Source: Cinclus cinclus (taxonomy: Eukaryota > Chordata > Aves > Passeriformes > Cinclidae). From it: a stretch of 64,000 nt of DNA. The DNA is taken from NCBI RefSeq assembly GCF_963662255.1, contig NC_085047.1, positions 9,974,347 through 10,038,346 on the forward strand, written 5' to 3'. Position numbers and translations under genes: made by a program. Shown piece after piece: positions 36,000 to 49,164 of the stretch (its first letter is position 1; the number at the start of each line of letters is the position of its first letter). The notes beneath the pieces are model-generated. The model was not told where the DNA came from. It worked only from the letters and a program-made list of their open reading frames with translations, and made no database searches.

Positions 36000-38900
36000 A
36001 GCTCTTGAGCTTAAGTTCACATCAACTTATCCTTATCCTGAGCATACCCTCCACAGGACAATGAGCTGATTAACATCTTGTTCCTACAGAGAACACTCTA
36101 GCAACATTTCTTTCCCCTTCCCAGCACTTAATTCCTCATAATTTCTCTTTCCTTCTAGCTACACAGCCTTACTTCCTCCCCTTGACTGAACAAATCTATG
36201 TCACTAAAATCGGAAGGGAGAAAACAAAAAGCAAGCAACTTTTGTTTCTTTATGGTTGGGTAATTTTCTGTGATTTTAGTGAATTAAGCAGGCTTGCAGA
36301 TTGTCAATAAAATTAGCAACAAAGAGAAAGGGAAGATGGATTAGGATTCCTAGCCAAAGCTGCCCTGTAGAGCTGTCACTCACACCTCAAACCAGCTTCA
36401 GCTTCACCCCATCCTTATCCTGCTTTCTCCCTTCACTGGAATCAGCATTTTTGTCTATGTGCCATAAACAACTAACAAAGTAATTGTCTTCCCTTGTGGG
36501 GCTTTTTTGGTTGGGTTTTTCAGATTTCTTTGGGGTCTTTTTCCTTTTGCGTTAACTCAGATAAGCCTTTTCTTTAACTATATATTATGGGGAAGAATAT
36601 TTTTTTCCCAGAAAGCTTTTTCCCTTTACCTTCCATGTTATTCAATAAATGCAATGAAGATGCATAATCTTCACCTTTGCTCTCAGTGAGAAAATTAAAG
36701 GATTTTATGATTTTCCTTTTTGCTACCTTTTTAATACTGTCCCAGGTTTAGAAGTATATAACAAGCTGTATATACTGTGGTTTAATTTTATAACTGGCAT
36801 TTCTCCAAATTTTTCAGGTTTGAGAAAGATAGAGAACAAACAAAAAAAGAAAAAAAAGTATTAAATAAACTACAGGATTTCTAGGATCACCCAGTCTGCT
36901 GGGTTCTGTATAAAAGGCAATGATAGGAGGGGGAAAAAGAATAAAAAAAAGGACAGGTGTCTAGAGTCACATGATAATCTTATATTTAGATTTTACATTA
37001 TAAATATGAATTCTCAAAAAATTATATGTGCATGGAAGAAAATCAAACAGCTCTTACTGCCTGTAGATGTTTTCAAGAATAGATGAGTTTTGGCATTTTG
37101 AGGAGGAAATTAATTTCACCTAGCTCTGTGATCTGTTTAGTAGATAGCTGTGGTTCTTTTGGAGGAGGGGAAAAAAAAACATTAAACAGATACTTCACTA
37201 GTAGTGAAACGCAATTTAGCAGGAGTATGGGTTTAGATCTATGATGATACTGAGCTCCAAAGTAGGGTCTTTGATATCCTGGGAAAACAGGGAACAATTT
37301 TGCCAGTGTTTTTGTAGTTTATCAGAATGACCTGAAATTCTTCTGCTGAGGTTCTAAGAAAACTACTCCTCAGCTAATAAATACCTCTTGCCTTTTCCTG
37401 CCAGCTCTTGTCCTTTTCAGATTCCATTGTGCTTCATTTTTCCTAGACTCTTGCTGAGTTTGTTACTTCATGTATCTGAAAGTACTTGTGCATTAAAATT
37501 CTTTAAATAACTAATTTCTAAAGTGTTGTATTTACTTGAGAAGCTACTTTAAATATACCAGTGTGATAATTACCACATTTTTCAAATGCTAGTCTTTATT
37601 TTGAGGGCAGAAACTCTAAGAAACAACACACCAACCCAAAGTTGCTTATTAAGTATAGCCAGGTAAGTTTACTCATCCCCCTTCCTTTTGAAGAAACTGA
37701 CCCTCTCCCACAAAGCATTTTTCCAGTTTTTGATGGATAGCACATAGTTTGTTAGAAGCCTTGTAAGCTGATTGCACAGACACAAAAACGAAACAAAACA
37801 AAACAGGAAGCTCTCTTGTATAAAGACTGTTATGGTGGAGGTAACAGGTAATTCTTTGTTGGCAATATGTATAACCTCTTGTGGGAGATAAGAGGTTTGT
37901 TGACTGCTTGAAAAAATCTGTGGGATGCAAATAGCAATTGTCTGTGTTCTGCACTTTGTTTGGATTGCTTTACTGGTGTATTTTCAGAAGTGCCCCAAGC
38001 CTCCTATTCCAGGTTTGCCCCCTGTAATGGGAGTACAGAGAGTGAGACCTTAAACACTGTCAGGTCCTGGCTGCAGAACAGTCTCTTGCCTCTGTGGAGA
38101 ATATCAGAAGGTTGGTACTGCTTCTTTAATTAATTCCCAGAACAGACATGGTGTATGACCAGATATCCATCTAAAAACAAAAGAGAGGACTTTAAAGAAG
38201 TTAGTCCTAGATGTCTGCTGAGAGAATAAAAACCACAATTATTTTCTAGTTTCAAAATAGATTATCTCATCAACTTTCTCTATTGTTATTATTTCACCTA
38301 TGCATTTATTGCACATATGCCTATATTTCAATGAAAGCTGATTTTTCAGTATTACTAAAATGTGAGTGAATGCCTGTTCACTACTGTGAATGGCAGTACT
38401 ACATACTGTAGAGCCACCAAGCACAGTATAACAAGTCAAACCAAAATAAACAGTTTACATCTGATGCCTAATAAGCTATTTATTTACTTCTTTAGAAAGC
38501 AGTAGTTGGTATAGACCACTTGATACACGTGGTTGCACCATGTATGGTATCAAGATGGTGTTAAAAACATCCAAAACACAGAAAGGATATACTTCCATTT
38601 TTCTCACAGTATTAAAAAAAGAAAAGTCAAAGCAAAGACATAAGATTGCTTTAATTAGGTTGATTTCTGGCTACAAAAATAGTTTTTATCTCCAAACTCC
38701 ATACAGCTTTTTGAAATAAAAGAGCTCTAAGTTTTTGGGTAATAACACTACATATGGTTAACTACATATGCAAGACTGGAAGCTGAGAGCTGGGATGTGG
38801 AAGTAAAGTGAGAGGAAAACGAATGAGATGTCAGCTACATGCTCAGTGGCTTTTCAGGTGGTGTGTTTGGATGAACAGAACAATACTACCATACACAGAG

Positions 38901-41022
38901 TTATTATTTGTTACATGATACCAAGGCATGGATTCAGGCAATTGTTTACTATTTCCATCTGTCCTGAGTAATACATTTTCAGAAGAGGAGCTACTGCTAG
39001 CATGTGGCAGTATATTTGAAGGATCTGGTGAATAGCCTGGATTTAATTTGTTGGGCACTATCGTGTGCCTGATGTGTATATCTGCCTATTGTTGACCTGT
39101 ACAACTTTGATAAGACTTGCTCAGTACCTGTGCTTTTTAACACCCTTGCTCTTACTGAACTTGTTAGCTTCAATGCCAATTACTAGATTTTAATGAGATT
39201 TCTTTCACTAACAAGATACTGTCAGATATGCTAATACTTTTGATCATTTCAGGTCTTTGCCAAAACCATACTGTCAGTACTGCTGTACTGTACCCCAACA
39301 AATTAAACAATTAAAAATGTTTCTACATTAAAAATGTCCAATTATGTCTTAGGCCATTTTCATTATCTTGTTATATATTTTTTCATTATTTACTACCTAA
39401 TAACATAATACTTCACATATATGATGTCTTAGGTGGTCCATGTGATCAATTCTTATATTTAAGAAAAACAAGTTAAACTGAAAAATCACAGCATTGCATA
39501 AGGAGGAAGTTACAGAGGACTTGGGATTTTTTTTTTCCCTATGTGTGACCTGCGAATTACACATTAGTGGTATGATCACTCATAAAGATTATGGATGTTT
39601 GTAAAGATACTGGAGCAAAGATGAGAGCACTGTTTCATCTCGTGTCAGATAGTAGAGTTCTGCATCAGGCTTTAGCATCTGCATTCCTAACTAGGAATGA
39701 TTCAGTGGAGACTTGCCAAATAGTTTATTCAGGGAATAATTTATAAAACTTGAATGTAATGATTTTTAAAAATACGTAAATATTAGTATTCATTTATACA
39801 TTTTTGCACATAGGATCTGAGGAAAAGTTGATGCTTCTACTCCATTTATTAAAAAGTTAGTCCTAAACACTCAGCTATTACCCAAAAGTGTATGTTATTC
39901 CCCACTAGAATTATTGAGATTGAATATTCTTCTATGAGACATCTCATCAGACCAGAAAAAAAAAAAGGTATCATAGAAATTGTCTGTAGAGGTTATTGAA
40001 GGATACGTAATATCTGGTTCATTACAGGAAATCAGAATATAGTATATAGAGTATAGCCCAAAGTTATTTGGGCTTCAGTCCTTGTGTTTTTGGAAATGTC
40101 CCTTTAGCTAAAAGGAAACTTGAACTGTACTATTCCACTTCACACCGGAAGTTCTAATTAGATACATCAGGTACTTAGAATATAACGTGATTGCTAATAT
40201 ATACAATCTCACGTTTGTATCCTGCTGTATCTCATGAGAAGTCTGAGTGAGAGCAGAAGATCTGATATGGAATAAATCTGTGATCTGCCTCTTTTATTGG
40301 TTGCATATGCCCTCAGTTATCCCAAGCCTGTGTCAGAGCTCTCTGAATGGAGATGCATAAGGACAAAATGGAAGTTGCATGTTTACACAGGCAACTCCCC
40401 ATTGACTCTGGAGTGGTAAACTTATGTTCTTTTTTTGTAACCATTTTGGGGGAAGTTTTGTTGCTTGCATACTCTAGGTGGACTTCTTAGAAATAGAAAA
40501 AAAGCATGTTCATTCATATAAAGCTATTTACTGAACAGCAACAAAAATGGTAGTACCTCATATCACGTGCGATCAATCAGGTAGAATCTCTCCCTGTCAC
40601 AAACACAGGGTTCTACAAATGCATGTATTTGTAGTTAATTTTTCATTATTTTGCATATAAAGTAAAAGAAATAGTATTATACCTCAATTACCTGTTTTTG
40701 GTTTTATTCCGCTTTGTTGTCTCCCTTCTCATTACAAACTTTTGGAGGTTTTGTCATTATTATTATTTCAATTTTTAAACTGTACTTATATCAACCCACA
40801 GGTTTTATTTTGTCTCTGATTCTTCTCCCCATTCCACTCATGGTGAGGGTCAGGGGTGAGTGAAGAGTTTCAAGGTACTTAGTTTCTGGATGAGGCTATA
40901 ACATGACAAGTGTCATGTCTCCAAATAAAATGACTTTTTAACTGCATCAAGTCAAATCAAATTTAAACTGGACAGCCAAAATAAATGCTTTCAACTGAGA
41001 CATAACATATCTTTTTATATAG

Positions 41023-41187
41023 AGGGGTCTACTGTCAGCTACATTTGATGCTATTCTAAAAACTGTTGAAGACACTATCAGTCAAAGAGTGTTGGAAAAG
41101 GAAGTCATCAAGACAAGCTTACAGGAAGAGGAGAAAGGAGATTCTCTGGTCAACAGTTTCCATATTTCTGATGAAGAGAGAAAGTAA
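41023..41187 (+). CDS. Candidate plus-strand terminal exon (charged C-terminus)
   Basis: After an acceptor-like ATATCTTTTTATATAG (ending 41022) there are 54 open codons to TAA at 41185-41187. The product is strongly helical and charged; it contains FDAILKTVEDTISQRVLEKE and ends in SLVNSFHISDEERK. The frame upstream of the acceptor is immediately closed by the TAG of the acceptor itself, so open frame and splice site coincide. Composition is unlike the hydrophobic or low-complexity translations seen elsewhere in this AT-rich DNA. It needs a phase 0 donor upstream; one strong donor, CAG|GTAAGT at 37663, could follow a phase 0 exon but was not proven. No known family recognised. Confidence 0.3.
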   Translation, partial: RGLLSATFDAILKTVEDTISQRVLEKEVIKTSLQEEEKGDSLVNSFHISDEERK

Positions 41188-43309
41188 AAGATAACACTAG
41201 AATTTATTTGCTTCTTGTGTTAATTATTGAGCTGTTGTCATATATTTCACTGCATTTATCAAAAAGAACAGAAATATCACAGTAATTAGTTCAGTCCATT
41301 AATTCACTTCCTTGTCAATGCGTACCTACGACAGATTTTCAAAACTTGTGTTTCAAAGTACGTACCCTTACTCAAACTAAATACCACATTTTAATCTGAG
41401 TAAAATTAGAGGAAGCTGGCAGTAACAGATATACCAGACCCTATTTAATACCAGATAAAATGCTGCTTATGTCTTAACTCTGTTTTGTACTGAAAAGATC
41501 TATAATAATCACGTTTGTTTATCAGTATCCTGGGAATGTCTTTTCACTGGTTCCATTTGTAATGCACTATACTGAGAAACCGTATATTTCATCACACCTC
41601 TAGAATTATGTTTATGATCAGAAATTGCTTTTAGATTCTGGGAGAAAAAAGTGTTCTTGAAGGCTTTCATTGAGTTGCTGGATTCTTTCAGTGAGTTCAG
41701 TAGGTCATGAATCATATGAACTTGTCTGCCACAATTTCCAATTCTTTTATTTAAGATCAGAATTCAACTGTGGTTTGAAACACATTCATTGTAATGATCA
41801 CAAAACTATTTTTAATATTTATGGAATGGTACTGCAGATCCCACTATAAATTCAGAGCATATGTTTACCAGTGACAAGAAACAGAGGCATGCGCTAAATT
41901 TTATGAACTGTTAATGAGTCAATAAATTGACTGCTTTGCAGCCAGAACCCTGTTACTACTGACATTGTCCAACATTCCAATCTGGATTTCTTATGGAGAA
42001 AGAAGTTCTGTTCCAAAATTTGGTTCTATTTTTTTCCCTTTTTTTATTCATACTTGAGTCTTGTGTTTTTTAGAAGAAATACACAGTTAAATGAGAACCC
42101 CAATTCATGTTTAATTGTAGAGTTAGGAAATTATGAGAATATAAGTCTATTCAGCATCACTTATTTAATATCACAATCACATCCCATAATCCTCTTCATA
42201 AACTTTACAAGCTCCATTTTAGATGTAGTTGGACTGTAAGACATTCCCCAAAATTTCAGAGCTCTAATGTTTAGGGATATTCCTCCTTTATTCCCAGCCA
42301 TATAAAAACATGCATGAGCTCTGCCAATCTTTAAAGACCTTAAACAGCTCTTTACCCTTTTTTGAGTTTTCCCCCGACACTTAGTTCCTTGGTATTTCCC
42401 ATTCCTGTTTACTGTTCATCCAGTTTCTCATCCATCCACAAGTTCTGTTGTCTACTAACTCTGAATTTCTCCAATTAAGCATTTTAAATCTGAAAGTCAC
42501 TCATTCCATTAAAACCAAATTCCCATCTCCCCAAATAAAGCCGGGATTCTTTTAGGTACCAGTAGGATGAGCACAGCTAGAGGCACATAAGGCCTGGAAA
42601 TAAAGATATATACAAAATAGACCAAATGGGATGACAGAACTCCGAGAGGAAATATGAAATGAGAAAGTGCTGCTGTAATATTCTGTTTATTAATGCTTTT
42701 CTGTAACTGCTATAAACAGAATAACAACTTTAATTCTGTTTCTAAAATTCAACCAGTTACGAACTATGCTATCAGAACTATACTAGCAGTAGTGTTGCCT
42801 ATTCCTCTGGCAGTAGGAGTCAAATGGAAAACCTAAAACCACTCTTCACTTTTACTTGGATTTCCTTGTGTTCTGTTTCTTTCAGGCCTCACTTTCCTGC
42901 AGTCCATCTGCTGTATTTTTAAATACATCTAGAGCATTATTCTAGCACTGCTGCCTGCTTGTCAGAGAATTTATCACTGTCCCATTTCAACATTTGTCAT
43001 TAGGATGCTTGACCAAGGAGCTAATCATTTCATTGCCATTTAAATCCACCAGTCACAAAGATATTTTCAATATGTTCCTAATTAATTGCATCATATACTT
43101 TTATGTTAGCTCCACACTAAAGCCATGTTAGCCAGCATATTCCTTATGACTTACAGTGAAGTGTCACTGAATACAAAGACATATTTTATTGTGTAGCTGG
43201 ATTAAATCTAAAATATGTAGAACATGCATGGTGCAAACACACAGGAAAATACAGACTTCTCAATCTAAAAAAAAAAAAATACTCTAAGAAAGAAAGTACA
43301 GTTGGAAAA

Positions 43310-43367
43310 ATGGAAGATAAGAATAAAGGAAGACAGCCGTCCAGAACAACATATGTTTCTAGGAAAG
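43310..43367 (+). CDS. Candidate first coding exon, plus strand
   Basis: ATG at 43310 in a good context (AAAAATGG) begins MEDKNKGRQPSRTTYVSRK (19 codons) and ends in phase 1 at a strong donor GAAAG|GTAAGT. The peptide is basic and polar, not hydrophobic. There is no CpG island nearby and the upstream region is A-rich, so if real it may be an internal exon with the start codon or use an AT-rich promoter. No downstream phase 1 partner was identified with confidence. Confidence 0.2.
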
Positions 43368-44294
43368 GTAAGTTTTTTAGTTTATAGAAGAAAATATGAA
43401 GACTCATCAGCACAAACCTATTTACCTCACTATTGCTAGGGCAAGAAGATATTACAGTATGTTTTCTTACCACTTCAGAGGTGTAAGCTTTCCAGCTTAA
43501 AGTCACAGAAATTTTCAAACCTGCCTTAATGTATTGGGTAGAGTGTTAGGAAATTATCCTGTCACACTAGCATAGCAGAGAGGCCTACATTGAGTAAAAT
43601 AAACATTATTTCAGTATGAAACAGGAAGATTAAACATTTTTTTCATTTATTCATTCTGGATCAAAGAGATGAAAGACAATTGTACAAATCACAAAACTGT
43701 GAAGACACAAAAACTGAGAGAAACATGTCAAATGAGGTGGTGGAACAGTGCATGACCTCCTGGGGCAGAAGCTTACTGTTGAAACAATCTGCAGGTGATA
43801 AACAAGCAGCACCTCACAGAAAGATCATGCCAGTAGTTCAAATTACTCTACTGGCATTTACTTTTGTATAAACTGAACAATTAAATGGCAACAGCTTGGG
43901 ATGCTATGATTCAATGAGAAATGATGTATATCACTTTCACAGTCATATGCCAAGGCCATCTGCATATCTGGGCTGGCCACAAAACTGCCTGAGTTAAAGT
44001 TATGACTCATATCCCTAAATCTACTGGACCAGCAGTTGTCTTTTAATTACTAGAGGGAGGAAAGTTCCCTCTTACCCCTAAGAGCTTTGTTTAAATATAG
44101 AGACTCTTTATGTCCAAAGAGCAGTCTAAGAAAAGAGGTGTAGCCAATTATCAATAATAACATTTTACTTATTCACTATTTTATCTAGCTTTTCCTTCTT
44201 ACTCTGATAACGGAAGGGCATCTGTACACATGCCTTATGTGTTACATTAATCAACATCTCCATAGCAAGCACAAGCCAACGTGAGCCATCTGAT

Positions 44295-44393
44295 CTAGTG
44301 ACAAATTCCCTTGCCCTTCCCTTGCAGAGGGGTTGCATTAGATGATCTTTGAAGGTGCCTTCTAACTCAAACCTTTCTATGATATTTAAAAAT
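44295..44393 (+). mobile_element. Short CR1 3' end, plus strand
   Basis: 'ggggttgcattagatgatct' then 'cttctaactcaaacctttct' and 'atgat', the last 60-100 bases of a diverged CR1. Confidence 0.8.
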
Positions 44394-47200
44394 TTAGAAT
44401 TTACTCCTTAATAAATTTGCTGAGCAGACCAGGATTCCTCCAGGGTAAAGACACATCTTCCAAGACAAGAAAAAACTGTAGATGGACAAAATACACTACT
44501 CAGGGAGTTTTGTTATGGGAGTGGCTTGCAATTTAAAGCAGTTAAATAGGTAGATTTTTAAGTCGCCATTCACTAAATGTTGCAGTTGCACTCCTTTGTG
44601 CGAACTCCACTAGGAGCCTTATGGTAGCAGGTGTTGATGCACCATTGCTGGAGTTCCAGTATCTCTTACATTAGAGTGAAAAACCTTATTTTTAGACTGC
44701 AACAAACGACCATGAACCAGTCTTCCAAGAGTTAAACATCTAAATTCCTTTTAACATGTGGTATTGGATATTAAAATCTACATTTGCACTTCAGAGCAGC
44801 AAATTGTTGGTTTTAAGTCTCAAATAACATAGTCTCATATAACATTTCTCAAATAAAAATGACATCTATTTGGTGGTCATGCCTATTTGGGTTTCTTTTC
44901 TATAGAAGGTGCTAAATTTACTTTCTTAGAAATCTATTAATTGTGATATCTTATGGTGAATCTTATGTAAGTGCTCACTGCCTAATAAAAAATTGATCGC
45001 CTAATATTAGTCTCCTACTAAAAGTACAGAAGAAGCCAGAAAGATGACAGATTTCATGATTCCTCACTTAGATTCTATTTATTTGCAGTCAGAATTGGCA
45101 GAAAAATAAAAGGTAGTGCTCTGCTGGAGAGCAGAGTCTATAATAAATACTGCAAAGCTCTGCTTTGAGGACACTGGTGAATACATTTCTCCTGAGGGTT
45201 AAAATTAGCATCCATGGTGGCAAACACCAAGATGTAATCCTGTCCCCACTGATATCAAAAGAAGCTTTTCTCATAATTTCAGTAGAGACAGAATTTTTTC
45301 TGATGAGTCCTGCAGCAATGACAGGAGAGTATTTCCTACTGAGCGAGTAAGACAATAATTTCAGCAGTAAAATGGATTTGCACTCATTGTATTTATCTCC
45401 TCCTAATGCTTTTAGTTCATTGAAAAGGCTTAGGCCAGGACTTTACCCTGCTAAACTTAAGGAAAAAAAATATGAATGATGGTAATGGAAAAGTAATTTA
45501 TTTTAAGATTTTGATTGCAATGATAGCTTTGGTTAAAATTCCACAAATACCATTCTGTATGCATCCTGTCCATCTCCTCTTAACATACAAATGAAAAGAT
45601 TATGTAAGAGCTTCTGCTTAATCTCCTCCACTGTCTGTTAAACATTCCAGAAAAATAAGCCATTTTTCTTGAAACAAGGAGGTTATTGACCCAGATGGCA
45701 TAAACCTCACATCTACAATGTCAACAGAAAAAATTACTGCTGAAGACTTGAAAGTACTATTTGCCCATGTAAATTCAAAGGCATGGCCCCCTTTTTATCT
45801 GTATGTTTTTCATGCTCACTGTTATGTGAAAGTCCGATTAAAAGCTTTTCAAAATAACCTGAGTGTGTAATTAGGGGGCACACAGCTCCCATCCTGAGGT
45901 TAATATCCTCACAAACATGCAAAGTACAAATCTAGCAGAGAACCAGTCTGTTTCATAATTCAGCTGCAGTGTCTCTCCCCTGCACTTAAAGGCTTACAGT
46001 GTTTCACAGAATGATACACTCGTTGGTTTATCAAGTTAGAGCGTGCGTAGTTGTGGAGATATTCATGTTATACATACTAATAGGCAAGTGTGAATATTAA
46101 TAAGTTGCCATGTTCATTTTCATCTGGATTTGAAGACTAATATTTCACCCAAAAGTCAAGGGGTTGGGTTTTTTTCTCCTTTTTTCTCCCTTGCCCTGTG
46201 CCATGATGTAAAAATATGTACCGTATACAGCACACTTCAGGAAGTCATAAGGCAAATGATCATTCTTAAAAAATTATTAGACATTGGGACATTCCAGAAG
46301 TGGTGGGTTTGATTTCTGTGGAAAAAAATCGGAGGAAAAACACTTTTCCTGAAAAGATTCACGAAGGGAAATACCCAGTATTGATAGGATCTGAATAAAC
46401 TATGCATATTCACAAATAAAGCCAGTATTGGAGGAAGCAATTCTTTATTACTTTTTAACTGAAAAAATAAAGATTAAAAGCTACATCAAAAATGCCTGCA
46501 GTCATGAAATGGCAACATGAAATAGATCTAAGTTCTGGCTGAAAGGAATAAATCTGTAGCTTTGATAGTTGCATTTTTAACCACAAGATGTAGGGACTTA
46601 AACCTCTCCTCAAGATGTAGTCATGAATACTCATTTTACAAATGCAGACAAATATTAGTGTGAAAAATAAAATTCACCCAATGACCTGTACTGAACCATG
46701 AAAGATGGGACTGTGGCTTCAGATCATTTGGCATCAGATCATTTTATGTTATTTAGCTGCCTCTGCACTTTTCTGTACTTCCTTTTCTATCAGCCTGATC
46801 ACAATATTTGTGGGTTTGTAGAAGGTTTCTGTTTATTTTATTCTTTAATTTATTCTTACTATGTCTCACAATTCTCTGCTTAAAACATCAAAGCTTTTTT
46901 AAAAAAAAATGAAAATCTGTAGTTCTGTACACAACACACTAAAACAAGAGTACAATATATCCCACAGAGAAAGATGTAACAATAATCAAAGGTCAATGTG
47001 TAAAATTATAATTTAAAAGCTGTATTTAGAAAAATAGAAAGGTGAATGGGAAGGAGAAATGCTGAGCTTGATTCATAGAAACAAGAAGGAAGATGATCTT
47101 GGTGTAAGTAAGTATTTTCTGAACCATTATTTCTTCCCAATAACTTTCCAAATTTAGTAGTTTATGTTAGAGTTTCTCTTTATGTTTCCTTTCCTTTCTG

Positions 47201-47230
47201 TTTTTTTTTGGTTTGTTTGTTTGTTTTTTG
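47201..47230. repeat. (TTTG)n tract
   Basis: T-run followed by four TTTG-type units, 250 bases left of the candidate exon at 47479. Confidence 0.85.
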
Positions 47231-47478
47231 ACAGGTGGGGGTATTGTTTCTTTATATCCTTGTCATTTATTTTAACTTTTATAAGTGACTGGCATGTGTT
47301 TATGAGAAAGAAATCACAGTAGGTGATGCATATCTCGAACTAAGATGTACTGAGTTCACTTAGCAATAATAAATAATATGCTATTTCAGTAAGAAGATAT
47401 GGCAGAGCAGAAAATAATTCTGCCAGAGAGATCAAAACCCTTCCATCATGTTTATTCTTCTTTGTCTTTCCCAAACAG

Positions 47479-47606
47479 AGGTATCACGTTTTACATTATG
47501 CTGACAGAGTAGGAGAGACTCTGTTAGATGTGGGTTTTCTGGGAGAGCATCCAGGACTTGAAAGTGAGCCCGTAGATCAGGGAACGCTCCCTGGGCAGTG
47601 CAGGAG
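47479..47606 (+). CDS. Candidate internal coding exon, plus strand
   Basis: A strong acceptor (TTCTTTGTCTTTCCCAAACAG ends at 47478) is followed by 128 bases open in one frame only, closed by a strong donor GAG|GTGAGC. The reading (phase 0 in, phase 2 out) includes YHVLHYADRVGETLLDVGF and then a Gly/Glu/Pro-rich part. Base composition is more GC-rich than its surroundings. The opposite strand is also open for 78 codons here, so strand is not settled by open frames alone; the splice signals favour plus. No domain recognised. An alternative is a decayed piece of an unclassified repeat. Confidence 0.35.
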
Positions 47607-48995
47607 GTGAGCTGCTGGAGTTGACTGCACAGCTCCTGCCTTATCAGCCACAGGTAGGACTGGAGCAAGACAAGAGTGGGAGAGGTAGTGTGTTATTTAA
47701 AGCTCTGTCTCAAAAAGAAAAAAAAAAAGGGGGGCACTCAAGAAAATGTACATTTGACAGTGGCATTCAAGACGAGCTTTGAGATCTCTCCTGCGAGAGA
47801 GGGGTGTAAAAGCTGCTCCCCTCTGCCTTAGCTTGCACAAAATAGCCTTCCCCACTGCTTAAAGCAGTGATAAGATATTGATAGCGAAATATCAATGCAG
47901 GCACACGAATGAAGACTTTGTTGTGCCACTGATAAGGAAGCAAATGAAAAGGAAAAAGTGGAGATCTGCCTGGAGGCAAGAAAGTCATATTACGACTAAT
48001 GAAATAGTTCAATCAAGAGGAAAAGGCAGACAAAACTTGGCTCCCTTCCTGCCCTTTGTTGTGTTGCTCTGGGTACAGGAGCAATGTTTATCAACAGGAA
48101 TAGTATAAAAAATTCTATGAACACATGTTCTTCATAAGTGGCAAAGATCTCTAGAGGACAGTGCATTAAATTGTGGATATTATCTATCCAAACCAAAAAA
48201 TCAGAAAAGCATGAAATTAGTAATTGACTCAATTTACCTCATTTATTAGCAGCTTAGACCTCTGTTTGAATTAATATTGCCCAATGGAATTTCAAGTGGT
48301 AGTGACATGGCGTAGCATGACACAAATTAATGTCCGTTCCCCCTACTGTACTGCAAACCACCCATATCTCCAATTAGGTTTGTTCTAATCTAATCTGCAT
48401 GGTTTCATCACTTCCATTGACAATAAAATATGACTGTTTTGCCCTTCCTTCCCTGATGCCAGACTTGTTTTACCAAGCAGCTGATTTTCCTAATGGCATT
48501 TGCATATAGGGCACTGATGGCATTCTCTTTCTGACTGTCATAGACTTGGTTGCTGTGGGCTGCACTGTAGAGCAATCCAGTCACAATTAAAATTGACATT
48601 TCGTACACAAGGTACAGTAATGGCCTGAATGACGTCCGACTGCAGCACTGCCCATCATTTTACAATATAAATGATACAATTTAATGCTTCTTACTTATCT
48701 ACCGTTTTCCCACCCAATAGTGGTGTTTGCCATTTTTTTTTATAACTAACTTAAAATGGAAGTGTTTTGTTTCTTAGTATGAATTAACCTTGACAACGTA
48801 CTAGATACCCAAAAAGCATTTTGATTGCTGACTGTACACAGGGCCTGATCCACAGGAAAAAAAGAGGAGACATTCTGTTGCTACTGAAGGGGGTTTAGGT
48901 CCCTAGAAATGTCCAGACACCAGTGTCATTGTATTCATATTACATGCAGTATTTTAAAATATTATTGAAAAGGTTGAAATAAAGCAAAGCAAGGC

Positions 48996-49014
48996 TTTTT
49001 TTTTTTTTTTTTTT
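48996..49014. repeat. Poly(T) tract
   Basis: 19 T, 47 bases left of the 104-nt hairpin. If the minus strand is transcribed, this is a poly(A) run just downstream of the fold. Confidence 0.95.
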
Positions 49015-49060
49015 CTACTTTAGAAAAAGAGATTGTAATAGCAATCGTGACCTTAGCATT

Positions 49061-49164
49061 GGGAATTTCCTGGGGATTTAATAACCAGCCAGGGGGTAAT
49101 GGCCCTTGTCTTTGCCTCAGGCCATCAGCTCTCCCAGCTGGTTATTAATCCCTAGAAAATGTTC
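49061..49164 (+). ncRNA. Long imperfect hairpin, microRNA-precursor-like
   Basis: The arms TTAATAACCAGC (49078-49089) and GCTGGTTATTAA (49137-49148) pair perfectly over 12 bp. The stem continues outward with one bulged T (49077): GGGA/TCCC, G-T wobble, T-A, C-G, one mismatch, then TTTA-type pairs to about 49065/49160. It continues inward through GGGGG with CTCCC (one wobble) and ATGGCC/GGCCAT (49099-49104 with 49120-49125) to a 15-nt loop. The total of about 104 nt, two-thirds paired, is typical of an animal pre-miRNA. Strand is arbitrary because both transcripts fold. Alternatives are a small palindromic transposon remnant or chance. Confidence 0.35.

Larger units (their letters stand above)
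26601..41022. other. Intergenic or intronic DNA with CR1 copies and an LTR
   Basis: Holds CR1 fragments at 26.9, 28.4, 31.1 and 34.5 kb, the LTR end at 35.8-36.0 kb and A/T-rich tracts. Strong plus-strand acceptor CTCTTTCTCTTCAG (to 34060) and strong donor CAG|GTAAGT (37662/37663) exist, but I could not tie either to a convincing exon. Confidence 0.45.
41188..47478. other. AT-rich DNA, little supported
   Basis: Besides the small CR1 end at 44.3 kb and the exon candidate at 43310-43367, no feature is supported. Low-complexity A- and T-runs occur. Confidence 0.5.
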
